Below are positions 31,642 through 44,341 of a DNA stretch of 64,000 nucleotides, piece after piece. The notes below the pieces were generated by a model, which ran no database searches, was not told the origin of the DNA, and worked only from the letters and a program-made list of their open reading frames with translations. A program made the translations under genes and the position numbers. Origin of the DNA: Gymnopilus junonius (lineage: Eukaryota > Basidiomycota > Agaricomycetes > Agaricales > Galerinaceae); contig JADNYJ010000122.1 in NCBI GenBank assembly GCA_015501075.1, positions 1 to 64,000 on the forward strand, given 5' to 3'. Within the stretch, counting starts at the first letter, position 1; each line of letters starts with the position of its first letter.

Positions 31642-34600
31642 ATGTCCCGTCCCTTGTCTGCCATGCTCGACTCTCGTGCCCCACCGACATGTACCATTCC
31701 TGTCTCTCTATGCCTCTTTGCATGCACTGACCCTTTTTACAGGTCCACCGACCCCAACTCTGCCAAGTCCGCGTCCACGGCGACGTTTGTCACGGCTCTC
31801 GTGTTCAATGCCGCCGTGTTCGGGATAGAACTGGCAGTTTTCACCCTCCTTAGACCTTATTTCAAAGCCATTTATGAACCACGAACTTATGTTCCCCATC
31901 CAGAGTGCGTCGTGCTGCGTCCTTCTTTTTGAAAAATTTCAACGAGAATTTTTCCAGAAAACGCATCAAATCCCTCACGCGCAATAGGTTTCTATGGCCC
32001 CTAGCTCTCTGGCGTGCAGACTACCGCGCCATCATTGCCGCCAACGGCCTCGACGCGTACTTCTTTGTGCGATTTCTACGTGTCATGTGCTATGTCCTTG
32101 TTCCTATCTGGTTCATATCGTGGATTGTCCTCCTCCCCCTTACGTCCGTCCACACCAGTTCACCAGGCCTCTCCGGCTTGGATAGGTTTACGTTTGGCAA
32201 CGTAGCATCCGATAAACAGGCGAGGTATGCTGGGCACATTATTTTGGTTTATCTCTTTACTTGTACGTCGCATCCGTTTTGGGTTTTCAAGTAGCGTTGC
32301 TCACCACATATCTATAGTCTGGATTTTTTATAACATCAAAAACGAAATGCGACATTTCGTGATCACCCGGCAGCAGCATCTCATCGAGCGCAGCCATTCC
32401 AAATCAGTTCAAGCAAACACTATTCTTATTACCGGCATACCCAAGAAATTCCTTACCCAAGACGCGCTTTTTAGACTCTTTAATGAACTTCCCGGGGGCG
32501 TTAAGAAGATTTGGATCAACAGGTCTGTCCTTAGTCCTCGGAGGATGAGCATTTTACTAATCTCAATAATCAATAACCAACTACGTAGGGACTTGAAGGA
32601 GCTTCCAGACATCTATGTCGCCGCTTGGCCGCATGCGACAAGCTCGAGTCAGGAGAGACTAAGCTGCTCAGCACCGCGGCGAAGCTCCGTCTCAAAGCCA
32701 TCAAAGACCAAACCAAAACAGCCAAAAAATCATCTTCATCTTCAACCGACAATGAATTATCTACCCCTATAGCCCAAGCCGAAATTGAAGTTCCTGAATC
32801 CGAACGACCTACCCACAAACTCGGATTCCTAGGTCTCTTCGGCGAGAAAGTGGACACGATCAACTGGGCTCGAAACGAGATCGAGGAATGCAGCAAACTT
32901 CTAGACGAAAAACGGGCCAAGATCAACCAGGAAGACGAGCGTGGGTCACCAGAGCCCACCGATCCAGATGATGCGATACTAGGCGACGCCACTTTGGATA
33001 GTGAAAGCAAACACCGTCGCAAAGAGGGTGCCAAGTTCCGACCGGCAGATGTCGTGAAGGGCACGGTTAGTGGCGTTGCGAAGGGCGCGGAGGCGCTTAA
33101 GGAGAGGGTTGTGGGAGGTGGAGAGGGAGAGTACCCACCTATGAATAGCGCGTTTGTCACTTTCAACAAGCAGATTTCGGCGCATTTGGCGGTGCAGGTG
33201 TTGGCGCATCATGAACCGTATAGGATGAGTAGGTTTATCTCCTCTTTTTCACTCAATGCGCGACTAACATACCTCGTAACAGGTAATCGGTATATCGAAG
33301 TCGCTCCTGACGATGTTATCTGGTCAAATCTCAATCTCAATCCCTATGAGCAGAAGGTAAGATCTTTTTATGTTGTTTTGGCAGCAACTTTTCAATCAAG
33401 ACTTTTCTTATCTCTCTCAGGTCCGTATTGCCATTAGTTGGGCTGCGACAGCTGCTTTGATCATTTTCTGGGCCATTCCTGGTGCGTACTCCTTTCTGCA
33501 GACTGCTCAACCATTCATTCTCGCTCTCGATTACCACAGTCGCATTCGTCGGTGTTATCTCCAATATCCATACAGTCTGTGCCACCGCCAAATTCTTGGC
33601 CTGGATTTGCAAATTGCCCGCGGTCGTTGTTGGCATCATATCTGTAAGCCGCTACATGCTTTTCTCAACTTACGTCTTGCGATTTCTTACCTTTTTTGCG
33701 TTTTATAGGGTATTCTCCCTCCAGTGCTGTTGGCTGTCTTGATGATGCTCCTCCCCATTGTTTTGCGGTTGTTGGCGCGCTTTGAAGGAATTCCCAAGTA
33801 CACAGGTCTCGAACTTTCATTGATGACGAGGTTCTTCATCTTCCAAGTTGTGGTGCGTATTTTTCCCTTTTTTCAATTATATCTAGAAAACTGACGTAAT
33901 GATTGGAATAGCACTCGTTCTTGATCGTCACACTCTCTTCAGGCATCGTCGCTTCCCTTCATCAACTCCTGAACAATCCGACCTCCATTGCGACGACCTT
34001 GGCACAGAATTTACCACAAGCATCGACATTCTTCCTTACTTATATCGTCCTGCAAGGTCTCTCTGGTGTTGCGGGCGGATTCCTGCAGATCGTGCCTTTA
34101 ATTATCTACTATGTGAAGCTCATCCTACTTGGATCGACGCCTCGCTCGGTTTACGGTATCAAATATGGACTGGGAAGTGTCGCGTGGGGAACCACGTTCC
34201 CTGGTGTTACTCTTCTCGTTGTCATCAGTGAGCTGGGATTTTCCTCTGGTTTTGTCCAGAAATCTAACGCCACGAAATAGCTCTTGGTTACTCTATCATC
34301 TCACCTATCATCAATGGCTTTGCATGCGCGACCTTCTTCATGTTCTACATGCTGTACAAGTATCTCTTCTTGTATGTGTACCAACAACCTCCGTCCAGAG
34401 ACACCGGCGGCCTTTTCTACCCCAAGGCACTACAACATGTGTTTGTGGGCATGTATGTCCAGCAAGTTTGCCTATGCGCTTTATTCTTCCTTGCGAGGGA
34501 CCAGAATAAGAAAGCGAGTGCTCTTCCCGAGGCAATACTGATGATTGTGCTCATTGTTCTCACTGTGAGTCGAATTTGGTTTCATGGTGTAATTTGAGAG

Positions 34601-35080
34601 GGCTAACCCTTCTATGCCCAGGCCGGTTTCAATCTTATAATTGATAACTCTTATGGCCCACTTATAACTGCTCTTCCTTTGAGCTTACAGCACCGTACAT
34701 ACTCCGCACCCACCATCGAAGCTCACCCACCGTCTTCAGCCACGACCGACGCTGAAGCCCGCTCCGCCCAACCTTCCATCCAGGAAGAATCCATCACAAA
34801 CGACAATGAGAATCCCAGCCTCTTATCATCCTCCCCCAATAACAAACCCACAGACTCGGAAGACATCGCAAAGGAAGAAGACGAGGAAAGCTATGGGTTC
34901 GCTCACCCTGCTGCGTCTCGTCCACAGAGGATTGTGTGGATTCCGAAAGATTCCCTGGGGTTGGCGGAAAGGGAGAAGAAGGGGTGCAGGGAAAGAGGGG
35001 TTAAGGTTTCGGATAGGAATGCGGTTATGAATGAGAGTGGGAAGGTGGACGTTACGGGGTACCCGCCTGATTTGATTTGA
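31642..35080 (+). CDS. CSC1/OSCA/TMEM63-type cation channel (DUF221)
   Basis: Many exons. An N-terminal span (TFVTALVFNAAVFGIELAVF) is followed by LRPYFKAIYEPRTYVPH, LALWRADYRAIIAANGLDAY with FFVRFLRVMCY, and the cytosolic region TILITGIPKKFLTQDALFRL. The charged linker PTHKLGFLGLFGEKVDTINW follows, then NSAFVTFNKQISAHLAVQ and DVIWSNLNLNPYEQ. The pore-forming helices come next (AISWAATAALIIFWAIPVAF, GILPPVLLAVLMMLLPIVLR, YTGLELSLMTRFFIFQVV). The C-terminal tail has IVWIPKDSLGLAEREKKG. Members are mechanically or osmotically gated cation channels of the plasma membrane or endomembranes. The start is tentative: MSRPL from 31642 splices in phase to STDPNSA, but the donor is weak. The remainder is intact. 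Confidence 0.92.
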
Positions 35081-36903
35081 TTGCTTTGACTTTAGTTGAG
35101 GGTGGAAGGAGGAGTGTTTGTTCAGCGAGCCATAAGTATACCCCCGTGTTGGCGGATTGGCCCAAACTTTTTTTTTCTGCTTTTTCGATTTGCACGATAC
35201 TTTCACGTCTTGTTTTCTTTCTGACTTTTTTTTGATCTTCTGGGGATTTGCCGTCCTGGATTTACTCGCTCTCTCAAAGTTTTACTGTCTAGTTGTAATT
35301 TTTTTGGCCTCTGATCTACGGATTTATTTACATGTGGGCGCACTCAGATATGGGGTCTGATAGACGGTGGATTTATTATAATACATACCATGAACTTGAT
35401 TTGAATTTTGAACTTGATAGCTAGACCGGTAACCGGTAACCAGCCCCTTCCTAAAGAGGAAACAAGAACCCAGAGGGTTTCCTCGATAGAGGGACCGGTA
35501 TAACTGAGTTTGAATTAGTAGAGAATCCCTTATCACTCCGGCGATCAGGCGGCATCGTTTGTCGTTTCCTAATAGAGGCAAAGACATCAATTCTAATTTT
35601 GAGGACTATATTTTTGGAATGTGCTCACTCCTGCACTGGTTAAGTTGTTCATACCTTTCGCTCTTTGTCATCTCCCATACTCTGCTTCAATACACAGCTT
35701 CTTTGAATAAAATGCCCCGCCTGCATCATTTTCTATTGGACCCCAGCTGATCAGAGGAGCAGTCTGGGGGTGTTGAATGTCCCAGCAGAGATGATGACCT
35801 CCTGCTGAGCCTGGAGTCACACTTTGTCCACTCTCTGACACACCCTGGGAGGCTCGTACATAGAATCTACCATATCTCAAAAGCACCCACACAAAATTAC
35901 AGCACAGATGGCAAAGTACATATATGAGGCCCTGGAAGTGTTTTATGCAGAGCCAATGGTGAACATAAACCGTCTGACTTATTAAAAATAATCAATGCTT
36001 CTTAAAAGGATGACAGTGACTAAAAAGCAGATGTAATGTCTCTGCCACTCAGTGGCATGCATGCATAGTGGTAGGGAAAGAAGAAGAGGCATGTATATAG
36101 GTACCCTGGACAGCGGGGATTTATAGCTGAAAGACGGGGAACCATATTCAGCTCCCAAAGGGTTTTAACTACTGGTCCTGCCTAAACAGGCCGGGGGTAT
36201 GAATATATATACTTCTTGACTCCCAGCCCTGACCTGCCTACGTTGTGCTCCGGGAGCTGCACACACTTAGTACATAGATAGCCACCTAGGTACAACAAAG
36301 TGTCGTGTCAGTTTTCGGTAAACTGGCTGTTTCCATTTGGGGACCGTGTCAGTATAATAAACTCCTCTTCCTCCGAGTACCGGGTGGAGTTCTGACATAT
36401 TGACGGCCAGTCGAACCCACTTTATTAACATGTAGAGGATGGTAGAAGAAGGAAAAGCTATACGATTCCCACTAAGGCTAGCGTTTACCGCAATTTGATC
36501 CCAATACCTTAAATGCACTGATGCAGACCACGGTCTAACCACTCTCAGAATGCATAGTTATCAATTCAATTTCGATTCCACCGCATTAATGTATCAACGA
36601 TAAACACAGAATTAGTACAAAAAAAAGAGAGAGAAAACTCTGAAAATGCCGAAAGAAAATCCAGTGTGCATATGCAGATGATGACCGCAATAGAATCGCT
36701 TAATGCAACAGGGATGAGGACTGGGTATGAGTGCGAGGGATATGCTGGAGAGGGAATGACTGAGAAGTGTGTCTGATGGTGTGGATGATATCGAAAGCAA
36801 GATACAGATAATTCCAGTAAGTAGTCAACGATTGTGATGGATAGCCAGGTAACAGCAAAGCAACGGAGCAAAAGTCTAGACAAGTTTGAGCCTGGAGACT
36901 TTT
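35081..36903. other. Gene-free spacer with repeat-like sequence
   Basis: No coding frame convinces. On the minus strand, TAGCCTTAGTGGG near 36478-36466 and GGTTCGACTGG near 36418-36408 have the look and spacing of RNA polymerase III A and B boxes, so a tRNA-derived SINE is possible. A stretch near 35770-36240 has the base composition of an LTR, but I found no paired target duplication. Confidence 0.35.
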
Positions 36904-38918
36904 TCAAGTCCTGTATATTCGAAGGAGCCTCGCTTCCGTGACAATCCTCGTGCGACAGAGGGGACATTCCCTTGAGCTCGCCATAACCAAATCAGCACAA
37001 CTTCTGCACATAGCCATATGCCTAGAGGGAGAGAGAAGTAATAGGTTAAGAAGTGAAGGAAACCAAGGATGTAAATCAGGATGAACTGACCCGCAATCGA
37101 CTATAGCAATATTGGCTTCTTCATCTTGACAGATGACACAAAGACCCGTGCGCTCGAGCGATGATGCTGAGCCATATACTTGAGGGGGAATAGGTGCTGG
37201 CGCCGGTGCAGGAGCGGGTTTGGGTGACGACGAAGTTGGAGGTGGATGTGGCTCGGACAAATCGTTAGGACTTTCTAGAGAAGTAGCTGTTCCACCCTGG
37301 CTAGGGTGCTGATCAGAGGATGTCGCAGCCTCAGTGTCACTTCCGTCCTGCTGTTGCTGTTCTTGATTCGCTGAAGCTTCTGTTGCAGCAGCAGCAGCAG
37401 CTCTTTGCCTCTCCAACTCCTGCCGCCTCTCCGCCTCCCTTTGCAGTCTCTCCATCTCCTCCCTCTCCTCTGCTTGCCTATGACGCTCCCTATCAACTTT
37501 CTCAGTCTCCACCAACGTCAGGACCTTCTTAACCAGATCACTCTTCTCCAAGATCTGACCAGAATTGACGTGATTCTTGAATAATATATCTTTCAGCACG
37601 CTGATGCTCAATGACCCAATCGCCTCGGGCGCCATTGTCAGGAGCTGGTCAAGGGTAGGAGGCGGTGTAGTAGACACCGTTCGTGGTCGAGGTGGTGGCT
37701 GTGGTGGCTGTGATTGCTGAGCAGGCCGTTGCGTTGCAGGTCTAGGAGGAGGTCGAGGGGCATGATTATATTGAGGTTGAGTAGGTTGAGTTTGAGGACG
37801 AGAATATTGTGGAGGTGGTGGTGCTTGTGCCTGCCCTCTTAGAGGCGCCTGGTAGCCATGTCCACTTTGCCCTGGATAACCTTGATTGTAAGTACCGCCC
37901 TGCTGCGGTCTCGGCGGCTGTGGCGTATGGTATTGTTGGTAATAATTATGCGGTGGAGCATTAGGATAGGCAGAGTGCGGTCGTGGCGGTGTTTGAGGCG
38001 GTGGGTTATACTGTTGCTGCTGTGGTGGAGGACCATATTGCGGCCTAGGAGCATGAGGTGGCGGTGGGGGTGGATTATCTGGTGCTAGATCAGGACGTAG
38101 AAATTCAGGCATAGGACCTGGTCTTGGTGGGTTAGGCGGTGGATTCGCACTCGGACCCGGCTGTCGCGAGAAGAGTCCTCTAGGACGACTAGAGGGTGTT
38201 TTGTTGGGTACAGAATACTTTCTGTAATAGGTCTATTGGAAAATATAAATCAATTGCCGACTCTACCGAATGATTCAGGCAAACTTACCTCGTTAGCGGC
38301 AAGAAGACACCCATTCTGACCCTGATCAAAAATTAGACGTTGTCAGAAGGCATTGACCTCCCAGCCCAGAGCTTCAGCATCACTCACCCTAGCATTGAGA
38401 ATAGCGTCGATCAAATCATCCTTCTCCACCACTCTCCCTGCCTTGATATTATATGCCGAAATATATTTCTTTAATTTGCCCAGTGACATTTGTTTCAATT
38501 GCTGTCTTCCAGCAGCAGTGACTGTGGCGCAGTAAAAGAAATATGTAAGTGCCAAATTCGAGCTCTCAAAAGGCGGAAAGACAATATCCGTACTTGTCAA
38601 ATGTTCAATACAGAACGCACACACGTTCATGGGATCATAACCCATCTCAGCGCCTGACCGGGGCATCAGAGCCTGATAGTCCGAGCAGCTCTGGCAATAG
38701 GAATAACCTAGTAACGAACGCACATTATTCTATTCAACAAATTCCTTAGATCCACACATTCAGCTAAAATACGCACCACAGTGGTTACACTTTCTCGCTC
38801 TCGCAAAAATCATATTAAACTCCTTGCCACACTTCCTGCATGCGATCTCCGCATGGCTCGAGTCTGTAGGTGGCGGCGGACCGCTGAGGAGCGGTATACC
38901 ACGTCCAGCATCTGACAT
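36904..38918 (-). CDS. FYVE-SAP-RING E3 ubiquitin ligase (rififylin/CARP-like)
   Basis: The start is MSDAGRG at 38918; the frame extends upstream only through a TTG. The zinc module CRKCGKEFNMIFARARKCNH is joined to YSYCQSC and VCAFCIEHL. A SAP-like segment follows: LKKYISAYNIKAGRVVEKDD, LIDAILNAR. Then GQNGCLLAANE and TYYRKYSVPN lead into a very Pro/Gln-rich region (PQYGPPPQQQQYNPPPQ and so on). A second SAP-like helix (LSISVLKDILFKNHVNSGQI) and an acidic/Arg coiled coil (RERHRQAEEREEMERLQREA) come next. The C-terminal RING reads LCVICQDEEANIAIVDCG, then HMAMCRSCADLVMASSRECP, LCRTRI, and ends at 36904. Junctions are GT-AG and in phase. Animal relatives ubiquitinate endosomal and death-pathway targets; the fungal substrate is unknown. 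A CACGTG box lies about 150 bases upstream. Confidence 0.88.
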
Positions 38919-39070
38919 TTCTGGCCTCAGGGAGCTAAACAACCTTCAGAGAGAATTGTAGGTTCAAGAGATGGTGGGAAGAGTAAGGGAAAGATGGTGA
39001 ACGTTAATAAGCCAAGGCGATTCGGGTGTCAAAGCAATCGGGAATGTGCTAGAGACATCCTGATTTAAAT

Positions 39071-39076
39071 CACGTG
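39071..39076. promoter_or_regulatory. CACGTG box upstream of FYVE-RING gene
   Basis: A palindromic ATCACGTGAT context about 155 bases before the ATG at 38918. It fits a bHLH (Cbf1/USF-like) site. The remainder of 38919-39821 shows no gene. Confidence 0.4.
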
Positions 39077-39821
39077 ATCAACGCGCCATGTACCGCCAAT
39101 TGCTGTGAGCCGGCGCGCTGTGATTTAGGGGCGAAGAGAAAGGTTTGAAGTCAGAGTATGCTACGCAAAACGGAAAAAGGATCCTATTTATCAAGAGTAA
39201 ATGTTTTTCTCGGAATGAAATCAAAGCCATGGTGTCGTGGGCGAGCGCTTCGGGCATGGTCGCGTGTTCGGCGTAAGCAATGTGACCGAGTGCTAAATTC
39301 TACCCCGAACTCTCAGGCAGCAGAATTAGTAAGCATGTTTGTCAACGATCTCAGCAGTTACTCAAGAGTAAGAGTAAGATTGACGTGAACGTTGTAGTAT
39401 GTACAAGAACAAGATTTTACAAGCAATCATACAAAGAGACAACGCGAAGCAAGGAGAATAATCGAGAAAGGTGTATATCCGGAATCCACTGAGTTTACAA
39501 AGGGGTAATAATCAGACGAAAAATGTTAATAAGTGAACTCAACAAGGGACAAAAAGAGGAGGGAGAAGGAGGAAGGATAAGGAGTTGGGGAACTGCAAGT
39601 TGAAATTGCCAAGGGGGAAAAAAGAGAAAGAGAAGAAAAAGGTACAAATCCAGCAACCAAAAAGGAGAGATTAAATACACAATACAACATATTTCCATGA
39701 TACAGCATATCCTCCAGAAAGGGCTCAGAAAAAAAGAAAAGGAAAAAAAAGTAAAAGCAGGATGGAGAGGCCCTTGGCATCCATCAGGGTGGAAGGAGAG
39801 ACACAATCAGACCAGACTCTT

Positions 39822-41568
39822 TCAAGCCGCAGTCTGAATCTGATTCTCGACATCTGTGACAACAGGCTGGTTCCTGGATAAACTCAACCCCCTCAAGAAC
39901 CCAGGCCGAAGCGCACCTCCGAGCAACCCTCCACTTCTCACTTCAGTAGTAGCAGAGGCATTGTTGGTGTTGTTAGAGTTGACTGTAGTCTCGTTCAGAG
40001 GAGGCATGCCCTCGTCCTCCGTGCCCGAATTTTCGCCTTCCTTGCTCTCAGGCATAGAAGGAGGGATAGTCGTAAGTCGTAGCATAGAGGTGTAGGCTGC
40101 GAATTCAAATGATTATTATCGACCGGGAGTTGAAACATAATGGAGCAAAGGCAACTCACGTTGACGACAAACAGGGCAGAACCACCCCTTCGCCTTCCTC
40201 TTCCTCCTCTGATTGGCAATAGGAGTGGCAGGAACAGCTGCAGCGTTACCTCCTGTCTGTCCTCCCGTGGCACCGCCATTCGCAGTACCTTCATCACCAG
40301 TAGCAGGTTCAACAGCCTGCGTAATATTCCCGCCCGCGCCAAACTCGACCATGTTCAACGCACAGTCCTTACACGCCACCAAATGTCTACATGGCAGCAG
40401 CACCACTTCCCTAGGCGAAGACAAGCACAGAAGACACTCGGATTGAGGGCTCTCGTCTTCCGCTACTACCGAAATTGCTGCTGTTTCTACTTGTGACTTT
40501 TCGTCAGGTGGGTACGTGTGTACGGTCGGGACAGGAGGAGGAGCGGTAGGAGGAGCCTGATGGGTGGAGGTGGATGTGAGACCAAAGATTTCGTGGAGAT
40601 GGAAAGTGTGAGGCCCGATCTACACAAGAAATATATCTTAATCCCGCGAAAGGCACTTTCAGACAAAATCCCACTTACAGTAGCCTCTCGCTTCACAACC
40701 TTGACAACCCAAGGCCTCGTATCCTCGCCAGAATCCTCACCCTCCGCAGCCTCCGCTTTCTGGCCGAATCTCACGATATGCAAATAGGTAATCTGCTCAT
40801 TAGGAGAAGCCAGCTCCGTTCCCTGTTCATCAAGGGCCGCAAGTCGAATGGTCACTTTAACGCCCTCCTCGAGCTCTTCCTTGCCGTCTTTGGTTTTGCC
40901 AGGTCCTTCTTGAGCTGTATGAGGCTCAGCATCGACGACCGCCAGTGCTGGTCCGGAGATACTGCGATTGTGAGATCGCTTGCGGAAATGGAAATGGGTG
41001 AAACGACGACGATTGTGTCGTCCTGTCTGGCCGTTTGGTCCATCTGAAGGGGTCTGGCTTGCAGAAAGATCTCCAGAAGTCGAAGGTTCGGTGCTCAGGG
41101 CATTCTGAGGTGATTCAGCTCCATTAGAAGCAGCATTCGTGTGTTCGAAACGACCAAGCTCAAGCATGGCGCCTTCTTCAAGTTTAAGACGGTTGCCAAA
41201 GCCACCATCAACGACAGTCTCAAACACCAGAAGTTTTGCTAGAGAGTGGTGAGAAGAAGTCGAGGGAGCATCTGGGTGCGTCTTGGGGAGATGTACATGG
41301 ACGTAGATACCACACTTTGGAGCATCGCAGTCATATTCGAATTCAAGGCCGTGATGGTGTAGATCGCTGCCATTAGGCATCGAGGGATCATCTTGGACTG
41401 AAGATAGAGGTGAGAGGCGGAGCGTGGGGCGTTTGAGATTAACGAGGGCTTGCAAAGTAGTCGTGGGTTGAGATGGCTGAGACAAGATGATTAGTTAGGA
41501 CCGGGATTGTTTAAGACGTCATAGATGAAACTACGGGGACAAAAAGAAACTAGTTGACTGGTACCCAT
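39822..41568 (-). CDS. MGRN1/RNF157/LUL-type RING E3 ligase
   Basis: The body begins at an acceptor (TTGTCTCAG/CC near 41476) with no ATG in frame. An upstream mini-exon ATG at 41568 encodes MGTSQL and splices in phase, which would give the N-myristoylation signal known for this family. Then come TTTLQALVNLKRPTLRLSPL, HGLEFEYDCDAPKCGIYVHV, EEGAMLELGRF and FTHFHFRKRS. The conserved IGPHTFHLHEIFGL (the family's YGIEEIFG-like hinge) directly follows an intron. The RING is ECLLCLSSPREVVLLPCRHL, VACKDCALNMVEF, a long Gly-rich insert, then GWFCPVCRQ. The C-terminal exon ends at 39822. Relatives ubiquitinate membrane-trafficking targets at endosomes. The RING is unusual in its insert of about 55 residues before the last CPVC pair. 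Mini-exon use is inferred. Confidence 0.85.
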
Positions 41569-41700
41569 CTCATGAGCAGCACTAAAAAATCAATGCTACA
41601 TCTTGAGTAGAGCGTCATTATCATGTGCACAAAATGCAGAGCCAGCCATCGAACGAATACAGCAGCCTCCAGAAATTTTAATTACCACAACAATTGGATA

Positions 41701-42087
41701 TTATCTCACCTCCTTGCTCTTCTCAATCCATCCACTGACGATATCAGGGGTAAGTTCGTCTGTGACGACCTTCTTCTCACTAGAGAGGGTCCAAGAGGGT
41801 CCATTGCTAACTGGACCTATGCTAGGACCAAACAATGGTTCGGACGACTTCTTATCCTTTCCAGAAGGATTCGTGGGGTCAACAATCTGACCGTTCTGAA
41901 GTTGTTGAGCCATAGCCACTGCTGCTTGGGAGGTATTAGTACCAGTCCGAGCGAGAAATGGAGTCTGAGCGAGACGACGGGTGCGGTTCCAACTATGGTA
42001 CTGGTGTGTATCTGCAAGAGAAGATGTAAGAAGCGAAGAGAGGGGGTAAAAAGGGAGGAAAAGCTTACACCAAGTGGCAATGCTCAT
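41701..42087 (-). CDS. Small unknown protein, two exons
   Basis: Exon 1 encodes MSIATW and joins in phase (GTAAGC...TTGCAG) to YTHQYHSWNRTRRLAQTPFL. About 100 residues follow, including FGPSIGPVSNGPSWTLSSEK and ending LTPDIVSGWIEKSKEVR. The N terminus is Arg/Thr-rich with few acids, which could be a mitochondrial presequence. I do not recognise the family. The short splice-compatible first exon and the well-formed C terminus support a real gene. It is tail-to-head with the MGRN1-type gene, which starts only about 130 bases further along the minus strand. Confidence 0.6.
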   Translation of the reverse strand: MSIATWCKLFLPFYPLSSLLTSSLADTHQYHSWNRTRRLAQTPFLARTGTNTSQAAVAMAQQLQNGQIVDPTNPSGKDKKSSEPLFGPSIGPVSNGPSWTLSSEKKVVTDELTPDIVSGWIEKSKEVR

Positions 42088-42933
42088 TGCTCAATGGAGG
42101 GAGAGGGAAAGATGGTGTGGGAGTGACGATGAGACAGCACACTTGTGCCGAGGCGGGTCCCATTACAGCCTCCCTAATTAGGCATCACAATCTCCTCGGC
42201 AACTGCGGACCTATTTTTGGCATCACACAATACTCACCTCTGCTCGCAAATTAGTCAGGAATGGCTGTCCTTGCGCCTCCGCATAACTTTCGTGGTCAGC
42301 ATCAGTAAGATTATCAGCACGAGCAAGAGCGCCGCAAAATATGACACCTTAGCAGAGCTAATTTTGTCCTGACGGCGATATTTACTGGCACTTGACCATC
42401 CCGGTCGGGATAGAATTCACATCCGAAGAATGTATATTTGATACACGGCAATGCATCCGTCGGTAAGAAATCCTGCGTCTGCCATATTAAGTGGAGAAAG
42501 AAATAGTAGCGTGCGGGAATACAAAATCCTATATTTCAACCACCCCCGCGAACAAAATAAGAGGCACACGCTTCTTCCTTTCCGGCGGAACTACATTGCG
42601 AAGACACATGCCCGAGCGGCCCTGGAAGCGAGGGCTGAAGCATGGAGCACTCGCATGGACACATTCGTCGTGAATGATCTCGACAATGCGATAACTAACA
42701 GGACATAGGAACAAGATAGTTTTCATCAAATACAAGTGGAATCCTGTCAAGTTTGATCTGAAATTTGGGCAGATCGCCTGCTCATACAACAGCCTTTCAA
42801 GTCTGAGAACTGATTGAGAGGTCGATCACCATATTAAGCAGCAAGGAGGGGCAAGGGGCATGGTGCTTATTTCATGGGTCATAGCAAAATGGAAGAAAAA
42901 GATATACGGGATATGAAAGTGCATGTAGAAAGC
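42088..42933. other. Spacer without a gene
   Basis: Promoter of the small gene and 3' region of the uL15 gene. Short frames only. Confidence 0.55.
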
Positions 42934-43567
42934 CTAAGCGATTAGTTGCACAACACCACCAGCCTCCTTGATCTTGGCCCTATGTGATTGAATATCGTCA
43001 GCAAATTATACCAACGTCATTCCAGAATCCAAAAAACGTACTCAGCCTTCGCTGAAACAAAGCGAGCTTTTACGATGAAAGGCAGTCTTGGTAGCCTATA
43101 ATGAAATCCAGGAGTGAGAAAAAGCACTTGATAGAACAAACTGACATAGATACGTACTTTCCGTTACCCAACACCTTTCCGAAACCATATCTTAGCGTGT
43201 CAATGACAGGAACAACCTCCGAGTTCTCAGTCAATCCCTTCTTTTGCTCCTCAGGTACGAGACTCCACAGCTTGTCGACGTTGATGATGGGGCGCCAGTA
43301 TTGGTTGCGGGTGAGGTGGAAGTATCTCATACCAACCTTACCGAAGTAACCTGGATGGTATTTATCGAAGTTGGTACTAGAAAACAAAAGAGAGGGTGGT
43401 GTTAGTGAAATTCGAGTAATTAAGCGCAAATGGAGCACGCACCGGTGGTGATGCTGACCACCAGCGAGACCGCGACCTCCAGGATGCTTGCGGTGCTTGC
43501 CCACACGTCCATGACCGGCCGATACGTGGCCGCGGTGCTTGCGCGTATTCGAGAACCGGGTGGGCAT
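42934..43567 (-). CDS. RPL28: 60S ribosomal protein uL15 (yeast L28, mammalian L27a)
   Basis: Exon 1 encodes [20 protein letters not shown], then [20 protein letters not shown], the rRNA-binding basic loop. Exon 2 encodes [20 protein letters not shown] and [14 protein letters not shown]. The following exons encode [15 protein letters not shown] and [14 protein letters not shown], ending at 42934. Length and order match the family. Introns early in the gene are typical of fungal ribosomal-protein genes. The protein is part of the large subunit near the peptidyl-transferase centre. It is divergent from RPB11; the spacer 43568-44341 holds the two promoters, and I see no other gene in it. Confidence 0.96.
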
Positions 43568-44341
43568 TGTTTTCTGTTAACCAGTAATTCGATCAGCATC
43601 CCATTCAGAACCCAAAGAGACTAAGCCCCAATACGCCAACGCCTCCAACATCCACATCCAGAACCCTCCCAACCCATCCACCCCAAATCTCCATCAATTT
43701 TCTCCACAAAACATGGATTGAGCAGCTCTGGATCTCCTGGATGCGATAACAAGGCGTATTGGCAGGGATTCGGCATGGTTTACTGACCTTGAGGAAGGTT
43801 GACGGTGTTGGTGTAGCCCTTTCAGCGACGGCTAGACGAAATCGGCTCTCGATTGATCGCCACAACACAAATAGAGCCAAATACAAATACACCCTCTCCC
43901 TCTCTTGTTGCACCTTGCACTGATACCCCGTCAACGTCGCTCATCCCTCACAACAAGGAAGGCCATTGTATTGTAAGTCTCCCTTTCCGCTCTTTCTAAG
44001 ATCTACATATGATGGTTATATTATTTATTGTCGGTGAAATTTTCATGATCGCAACTCCTTGCTGATTTTCGTGTTCCATTTTTTGGATTTTAACTTTCGA
44101 ACGAACTCGAACTGATCCTCTTTCTCTTAGCTAGTTCTTTGTAGATCCTTGTGTTAAGGTCATCATTGCTTACCCCATCGACTGTTTAGCGTCATCCGGA
44201 CGCGTACGCCCTCATCACACTCACGAGCATATTGGTTTCTGCCGTCGCTTTGCATTGTGAAGAAGCGCAACTTATAACTACTCCAATACTGTATTTACGC
44301 TTGCCTAACAGAACATACAATTCTCTTGAATTCTTTTCAAT

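Noticed and set aside
35770..36260. A solo LTR in the spacer after the channel gene
   Set aside because: A TGTTG start and CA-type ends can be found, but no matching target duplication or second LTR was seen.
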